Source: JAAZNF01 sp964561025 (lineage in GTDB: Bacteria; Myxococcota; B64-G9). Taken from it: DNA of 9,780 bases. Below the pieces are notes generated by a model, which had not been told where the DNA came from, did no database searches, and was given only the letters and a program-made list of their open reading frames with translations. The DNA is taken from the NCBI GenBank assembly GCA_964561025.1, contig CAZLNM010000144.1, positions 1 through 9,780 of the forward strand, read 5' to 3'. A program made the translations under genes and the position numbers. Every line of letters starts with the position of its first letter. The first letter of the stretch is position 1. Shown here piece after piece: positions 6,517 to 9,780 of the stretch.

Positions 6517-8650
6517 TGGACCAGCCGTTGAGGGTGCCGCTGTCCGCCGCCGCACGGTCGCTCACCAGCAGGGTCCAGTTCCCTTTTGCGCTGGCGCCGT
6601 GCCAATCGGCAAGGGTGAAGTCCTTGACCAGGTTGCGGGCCGAGCCGCCCTGCTGGTTCTGCAGCGTCACCACCCGCCCGGCGTGCTCGAGCTCCAGCAC
6701 CAGATCCCCGACGTAGCTGTGTGTGATGTCGACGTGGACGGTGAGCGTGCCCACGCTGCGCTCGTCCGGGACCTCGATGGTGGAGGCGATGCCGGTCGTA
6801 TCGTTGTCGGGGATGGCGAGGTTGTCCTGGCTGGCGTAGGTTCTGGGGGCCTGGGCCTGCTTGGGGGTGATGAAGGTGAGCTTCCAGGACTGGAGGCGCC
6901 CCGTGTCGCGCGCGGCGCGGTCCGAGACCAGGAGCTCCCAGGTCCCGCCAGAGGTCTGCCCGGCGAAGCCCGCCGGCTGGAACATCTTGTGGATGGACTT
7001 TTCCGAGCCGCCCTCGCGGGATTGGAGGGTCACGGTCGTGCCGTTGTGGCGCAGCTCCACCACCAAGTCTCCGATCCAGGTGTGCTCGATGTCCACGCTG
7101 ACCTCGAGGCCAGTGAAGGCCCGGTCGTCGCTGACCTGGATGGTGGAGACGATGCCGGCGCTCTGCTCGTCGGGGATGTCCTGTGCGGTCGTGTTCTCGA
7201 AGCTCGTCCGCTCGCTGGTGCCGGGGTCTGTGGGCCCGTTCTGGCCCAGGCAGGCGTCGGGGTGCGCCGGGTCGTAGCAGTTCTCCCGCACGCCGGACAC
7301 GCCGTACACCTCATGGCTCTCCAGTCGCCAGCTCTTGAAGCGATCCAGGGCGAACTTGTTCATGGCCTGGATGATCCCCTCCCAGGTGTACTGGCGTGTC
7401 CCGTCGCGGCCGCCCGTCTCGCAGCCAGCGAAGATGTTGGTGAGCAGGATGCGGGTCTCCTCGGCGTCGTTGAGGAACCAGGCCGGCTCGGTGTTGTTCA
7501 CCACGTCGGCCAGGGCCCAGCCGGTGGGATCGGCGGCGCTGGCCTTGTTCTTGAAGACCTGGGTGGTGTAGTACTCGTAGCTCCAGCAGGAGTTCATGAA
7601 GATGATCTGGTAGGTGTCGGCGGGGTAGGCGTCCTTCTCCTGGAGCACGCGCAGGGAGCCGTAGAATGAATGCCCGTCGTAGATGATGATCTCGTGTTCC
7701 TTGAGCGCCTTGCGGAACAGGCCCTGGGTGTCGCTCTTGAGCTCGGCCAGATCGTTGGGGCTTACCACGTCCACGGTTTCTTCGAGGCCGGCCTTGGTGC
7801 GGCTCCAGCGCTGGCCAGGGTTCAGATCCTGGGTTTTGGCAAAGCCGCGCGAGCGCAGCGCGTCGAGGAACTCGCGGTGCTCGCGCACGCCCTCGTCCGA
7901 GGGGGAGACGGTCTCGTTGTGATCGGCGGCGCCGAAGAACACCGCCACGGTGACCTTCCGGTCTGCCGTGAGGCGGTGGTACTCGGGATAGGTGGACTTG
8001 CGCGGCAGCAGGGAGTGCAGGGTGAAGGCGGCGGTGACCAGCGAGAGATCGCAGCCGGGCTTCTCGGGCACAAAGTAGTAGAAGTAGTTGTAATCCGCCA
8101 GCGAGCCGGCGTCGAACCCCTCGGCGCAACGCTCGCCGACCTGGGAGAAGACGGCGCGGGGATCGGCGGGGAGTTTCACCGCGAAGGTGCGGTCGGTGAG
8201 GCTGGCGGGCTCGATCCCGGCCGCGCGCAGCTCGTCGAAGGACACGATGGTCTCGATGGAGAGCGTGTACTCCACTCGGGCGGTCGTCCCGTCCAGCGTC
8301 ACCTGATGGGAGGTGACGTTGTCGGCGGAGAGGTTCATGTGGAGCTTTTCGGTGTTGAGCTGGTTCTTGCCGAACTTGATGTGGTCAGTGACCAGGCTGG
8401 TGAGCTTCCAGCCTCCCGAGCGGAGCGAGTCGAGCAAGCTCTGCCGCTCGGACTCTGCCATCGAGGAGAGGTCGAGGACCATTTCGCCATGGAAGACGCC
8501 TTGCAACTCGGTGGCCAGGTCCGAGTAGTAGGCGGTGTCCTCCTTGTTGAAGGTCGGGGCAAGATCGTCGGCTTCTGGAGGGATGGCATCCTCGGCCAGG
8601 TTGCATCCGAATGCGAACACCGAAAGCAGCGAGAAGATCGTATTTTTCAT
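6500..8650 (-). CDS. Predicted lipoprotein with caspase-like middle region and two C-terminal P-domains
   Basis: 716 residues; I do not recognise a named family for the whole protein. The N-terminus (MKNTIFSLLSVFAFGC) looks like a short lipoprotein signal with Cys16 as lipidation site, although Phe at -2 is not canonical. Residues 20-230 resemble nothing I know. From 233 the order of elements resembles the caspase-haemoglobinase fold: a strand VTVAVFFG, a helix, a strand ending IIIYDGHS with His327, then a strand IIFMNSC with Cys355. If correct, this is a clan CD cysteine peptidase or a relative; family and activity are inference. Residues 482-596 and 604-716 are two P-domains (PF01483-like), beta-sandwiches usually attached to secreted subtilisins and other proteases. 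A Cys-bearing linker at about 456-481 precedes them. The start is supported by GGAGA (+ strand 8656-8660) ending 6 bases before the ATG. It is probably expressed from its own sigma-54 promoter and anchored outside the cytoplasm. Confidence 0.88.
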   Translation of the reverse strand: MKNTIFSLLSVFAFGCNLAEDAIPPEADDLAPTFNKEDTAYYSDLATELQGVFHGEMVLDLSSMAESERQSLLDSLRSGGWKLTSLVTDHIKFGKNQLNTEKLHMNLSADNVTSHQVTLDGTTARVEYTLSIETIVSFDELRAAGIEPASLTDRTFAVKLPADPRAVFSQVGERCAEGFDAGSLADYNYFYYFVPEKPGCDLSLVTAAFTLHSLLPRKSTYPEYHRLTADRKVTVAVFFGAADHNETVSPSDEGVREHREFLDALRSRGFAKTQDLNPGQRWSRTKAGLEETVDVVSPNDLAELKSDTQGLFRKALKEHEIIIYDGHSFYGSLRVLQEKDAYPADTYQIIFMNSCWSYEYYTTQVFKNKASAADPTGWALADVVNNTEPAWFLNDAEETRILLTNIFAGCETGGRDGTRQYTWEGIIQAMNKFALDRFKSWRLESHEVYGVSGVRENCYDPAHPDACLGQNGPTDPGTSERTSFENTTAQDIPDEQSAGIVSTIQVSDDRAFTGLEVSVDIEHTWIGDLVVELRHNGTTVTLQSREGGSEKSIHKMFQPAGFAGQTSGGTWELLVSDRAARDTGRLQSWKLTFITPKQAQAPRTYASQDNLAIPDNDTTGIASTIEVPDERSVGTLTVHVDITHSYVGDLVLELEHAGRVVTLQNQQGGSARNLVKDFTLADWHGASAKGNWTLLVSDRAAADSGTLNGWSITVGD
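6503..7207 (-). repeat. Tandem P-domain duplication at the lipoprotein C-terminus
   Basis: Two consecutive copies of about 113 residues are encoded here: residues 482-596 (6863-7207) and 604-716 (6503-6841). Both share the frame IPD, GI-STI-V, VDI-H, GDLV-EL, VTLQ, GGS, and the closing LLVSDRAA-D-G-L followed by W. This pattern is that of the proprotein-convertase P-domain. The copies have diverged at many positions, so this is an old internal duplication, not a recent DNA repeat. P-domains stabilise or target secreted proteases, and in bacteria also occur on non-protease surface proteins. Confidence 0.9.
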
Positions 8651-8653
8651 GCC

Positions 8654-8660
8654 GTTCTCC
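8654..8660 (-). promoter_or_regulatory. Ribosome-binding site of the P-domain lipoprotein gene
   Basis: On the minus strand the sequence GGAGAAC lies immediately upstream, leaving 6 bases between GGAG and the ATG (codon 8648-8650). It decides the start, giving a protein that begins with a Lys plus hydrophobic signal sequence. Confidence 0.75.
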
Positions 8661-8691
8661 AGTCAGGAGGTTTTTTTCTGGCTGCTCTGTG

Positions 8692-8707
8692 AGCAATTTG
8701 GATGCCA
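8692..8707 (-). promoter_or_regulatory. Sigma-54 (RpoN) -24/-12 promoter
   Basis: Read on the minus strand: TGGCATC, then CAAA, then TTGCT. This matches the sigma-54 consensus TGGCAYR-N4-TTGCW at every position but one (R is C), with the obligatory 10 bases between GG and GC. Transcription should start about 12 bases downstream, near 8682, giving a leader of about 32 bases that contains the lipoprotein gene's ribosome-binding site. Sigma-54 promoters stay silent until an enhancer-binding ATPase activates them, and two suitable upstream elements are present (see the following two entries). No equally good sigma-70 hexamer pair was seen on this strand between here and the gene. Confidence 0.68.
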
Positions 8708-8742
8708 TATGCCAAGAATTCAACGTGGGAGCAGGCAAATAA

Positions 8743-8755
8743 TAAATAATTGAAA
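8743..8755 (-). promoter_or_regulatory. Possible IHF-binding site in AT-rich promoter spacer
   Basis: Minus strand TTTCAATTATTTA differs at one position from the IHF consensus WATCAA-N4-TTR. It is centred about 67 bases upstream of the predicted start site, between the sigma-54 core and the upstream palindrome, which is the usual place for an IHF bend in such promoters. The surrounding DNA is A/T-rich with T-tracts, so chance matches are easy and intrinsic curvature could do the same job. Confidence 0.4.
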
Positions 8756-8798
8756 AATATATATATTTTGTTTTTTGTAGGGATTCGGATAGATCGGT

Positions 8799-8820
8799 TT
8801 TGTATCTCAACGGATACAAA
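8799..8820. promoter_or_regulatory. Palindrome, probable activator or repressor operator
   Basis: Perfect 8-base arms TTTGTATC (8799-8806) and GATACAAA (8813-8820) are separated by the 6-base spacer TCAACG. The core TGTATC-N6-GATACA has the same geometry as the TyrR/PhhR box (TGTAAA-N6-TTTACA), although the inner bases differ. It lies about 117-138 bases upstream of the predicted sigma-54 start, the usual range for enhancer-binding protein sites. A terminator for the upstream small gene is less likely, because the stem is AT-rich and no T-run follows on either strand. Confidence 0.55.
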
Positions 8821-8868
8821 TTGTGATTTTATGTAGCTTTTAGACTACTCAGATTGCCTAGGGAACAT

Positions 8869-9000
8869 TCAGGAAAGAAAGAACGCGAGAGCAATGAACA
8901 GGCCGGTGAGGCCGCACAGGAACACGGCGAGAAAGTCCACCCGGCCCTCGTCGGCCGGGGCGGTCTTGGCGGATCCAGGCGTGGGGTTCTGGTTGGGCAT
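8869..9000 (-). CDS. Small single-pass membrane protein, hypothetical
   Basis: 43 residues starting at the ATG at 8998-9000, chosen because GGGAG lies about 6 bases upstream on the minus strand; an earlier in-frame ATG at 9054 would give 61 residues but has no clear ribosome-binding site. The first half is polar and rich in Pro, Asn, Ala and charged residues (MPNQNPTPGSAKTAPADEGR). The second half (about 22-43) is one hydrophobic helix, VDFLAVFLCGLTGLFIALAF, ending four residues or fewer from the stop. It therefore looks like a tail-anchored or single-span membrane protein. No family is recognised. It lies 218 bases upstream of the lipoprotein gene on the same strand, but the sigma-54 promoter in between suggests separate transcription. 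A chance ORF cannot be excluded, although the ribosome-binding site and clean membrane helix favour a real gene. Confidence 0.55.
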   Translation of the reverse strand: MPNQNPTPGSAKTAPADEGRVDFLAVFLCGLTGLFIALAFFLS

Positions 9001-9071
9001 GTGTCGCTCCCGGTTCGGGACGAAGGCTACGGTCCGAACCACGGCCGCTTTCAAATCACCTCATGTGGCGG

Positions 9072-9101
9072 TTGTCAAGTCCGGCCAGGCCCGGCTAAGA
9101 T
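9072..9101 (+). promoter_or_regulatory. Sigma-70-type promoter just before the SGNH hydrolase gene
   Basis: TTGTCA (9072-9077) and TAAGAT (9096-9101) are separated by 18 bases, each one or two changes from the -35 and -10 consensus. The -10 box ends 6 bases before the ATG at 9108, so transcription would begin at or next to the start codon. The opposite strand carries a perfect TTGACA at 9073-9078 that could be a -35 for the divergent small gene, but its matching -10 is poor. Confidence 0.5.
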
Positions 9102-9107
9102 GCCGGC

Positions 9108-9701
9108 ATGGTCCCAGCCTTTCCGTCGCTCATCGACAAGATCTCCTCCGGTGAAGAAGTCCGCATCGCAGGCCTGGGTGATTCTCTCACCTACGGCTGG
9201 ATGGTCGAGCGGGGGTTTTTCGACCGGTTCGTGGACGCGCTCGAGCGCCGCTTTTCAGGGGCGAAGATCTCACGCCAGAACCACGGTATCCCCGGCGACA
9301 CCAGCGAGGGCGGGCTCGCCCGTCTGGCCGAGATCCTGTCATGGCGCCCCGATGTGGTGATCGTCGAGTTCGGGCTCAACGACTGCTTCTTGTCGGTGCC
9401 GTCCGGAGAGGTGGGGCGGGTCCAGGCCCTGCTGGCGCGGCGCATCCAGGAGGCCGGGGGCACGCCCGTTCTTTGCACCTCATGCCCGCTCCTCGACGCC
9501 GGCGAGATGAAGATCGTAGAACCGTACTATCAGGCCATCCGGGACGCGGCGCAGGCCGCGAAGATAGCGCTCGCCGATCTGGACCGGGCCTGGCGGGAGG
9601 TCGCGCCAGTCACGGCGGAGTACTTCCTCGAGGACGGAATCCATCCCTCGGACCGCGGGCACGAGGTGATGAGCCGGGGACTCTCTAGTCTTTTCAAATA
9701 G
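9108..9701 (+). CDS. SGNH/GDSL-family hydrolase (lysophospholipase L1/TesA-like esterase)
   Basis: This 197-residue protein has the four SGNH blocks in order: block I GLGDSLTYG with nucleophile Ser26; block II around NHGIPGDTS (58-66) with the oxyanion Gly; block III FGLND with Asn91; and block V DGIHPSDRGH with Asp176 and His179. The full catalytic set is intact, and the length fits compact bacterial members such as TesA. The protein is predicted to hydrolyse ester or thioester bonds; substrate is not predictable. No signal peptide is seen, so it is probably cytoplasmic, unlike periplasmic TesA. The start is constrained: an in-frame TAA sits at 9096-9098, no other good start codon precedes Ser26, and no ribosome-binding site is seen at the usual distance. 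Together with the adjacent promoter-like hexamers this suggests a leaderless or very short leader mRNA. It appears monocistronic. Confidence 0.92.
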   Translation: MVPAFPSLIDKISSGEEVRIAGLGDSLTYGWMVERGFFDRFVDALERRFSGAKISRQNHGIPGDTSEGGLARLAEILSWRPDVVIVEFGLNDCFLSVPSGEVGRVQALLARRIQEAGGTPVLCTSCPLLDAGEMKIVEPYYQAIRDAAQAAKIALADLDRAWREVAPVTAEYFLEDGIHPSDRGHEVMSRGLSSLFK

Positions 9702-9710
9702 TTACACCCC

Positions 9711-9732
9711 AAAACCGGGGTAAAACCGGGGT
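9711..9732 (+). repeat. Tandem 11-bp direct repeat downstream of the hydrolase gene
   Basis: AAAACCGGGGT occurs twice in direct succession (9711-9721, 9722-9732), ten bases after the hydrolase stop. A preceding CACCCC (9705-9710) can pair with either GGGGT, giving short 5-6 bp hairpins. No T-run follows, so a classical intrinsic terminator is not supported; the role is unknown. Confidence 0.6.
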
Positions 9733-9780
9733 GGCTGATGGGATAAAGCGACCGGCCCCTCCAGCGACGTACAATGCACG

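Larger units (their letters stand above)
8651..8868. other. AT-rich intergenic region between lipoprotein gene and small membrane protein gene
   Basis: These 218 bases hold no convincing gene. From about 8692 on, they are far richer in A and T than the coding DNA around them, with T-tracts at 8766-8776 and an AT-alternating stretch at 8757-8766. The recognisable content is the control region of the minus-strand lipoprotein gene. Nothing resembling a mobile-element end, tRNA or attachment site was seen. Confidence 0.7.

Noticed and set aside
4227..6716. Long plus-strand frame inside comEC in another frame
   Set aside because: Gly/Arg/Ala-rich shadow of comEC with no recognisable motif and no start signal.
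6599..8692. Two adjacent plus-strand frames (6599-7669 and 7670-8692) opposite the lipoprotein gene
   Set aside because: They are antisense to a gene with a signal sequence and two clear P-domains; the translations are Val/Gly/Leu-rich and motif-free.
8799..8830. Palindrome read as an intrinsic terminator
   Set aside because: The stem is AT-rich, and no run of T follows within reach on either strand; the position fits an operator better.
8854..9360. Plus-strand frame of 168 codons
   Set aside because: It overlaps the SGNH hydrolase in another frame and the minus-strand small gene, has no domain, and shows no ribosome-binding site.
9770..9775. TACAAT as a -10 box for a gene beyond the window
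   Set aside because: No acceptable -35 hexamer lies 16-18 bases upstream, and the downstream gene is not visible.
1..9780. CRISPR array, tRNA or rRNA gene, insertion sequence, prophage or attachment site
   Set aside because: Looked for on both strands; no regularly spaced repeats, cloverleaf pattern, transposase motifs or terminal inverted repeats were seen.

Overview
The window is GC-rich bacterial DNA with tightly packed genes that often share start and stop bases (ATGA). The only clear base-composition break is an AT-rich intergenic stretch at about 8690-8868. GC content, a lipoprotein with P-domains and a sigma-54-type promoter would suit a Myxococcota or other former deltaproteobacterial genome. 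This is a weak inference, because no rRNA or taxonomic marker is present.

Region 1 (1-6516, + strand) is one run of six genes. It starts inside the gene for the molybdopterin-binding subunit of a xanthine-dehydrogenase-family hydroxylase. It continues with the two-[2Fe-2S] subunit, an XdhC-type cofactor maturation protein, the FAD-binding subunit, and a MocA/MobA-like nucleotidyltransferase. The enzyme's three subunits and two cofactor-handling proteins are therefore co-encoded, the same gene content as the purine-catabolic puc set of Bacillus subtilis. The substrate cannot be read from the sequence. The last gene, overlapping the nucleotidyltransferase gene by 8 bases, encodes a full-length ComEC/Rec2 DNA-uptake channel, whose role is unrelated.

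Region 2 (6500-9000, - strand) holds a 716-residue predicted lipoprotein whose 3' end overlaps comEC tail to tail by 17 bases. It has a novel-looking middle region with a caspase-like strand order, including a His-Ser and an Asn-Ser-Cys motif 28 residues apart, and two tandem P-domains at the C-terminus. Upstream lie the parts of a regulated sigma-54 promoter: a -24/-12 element, an IHF-like site, and an 8-bp-arm palindrome about 120-140 bases upstream of the predicted transcription start. Further upstream on the same strand is a 43-residue single-pass membrane protein.

Region 3 (9001-9780, + strand) holds an intact SGNH/GDSL-family hydrolase. Its promoter-like hexamers sit so close to the start codon that the mRNA may be leaderless. 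It is followed by a short non-coding tail with a tandem 11-bp repeat.

The best candidates for something undescribed are the putative caspase-fold, P-domain lipoprotein and the sigma-54 control region in front of it.
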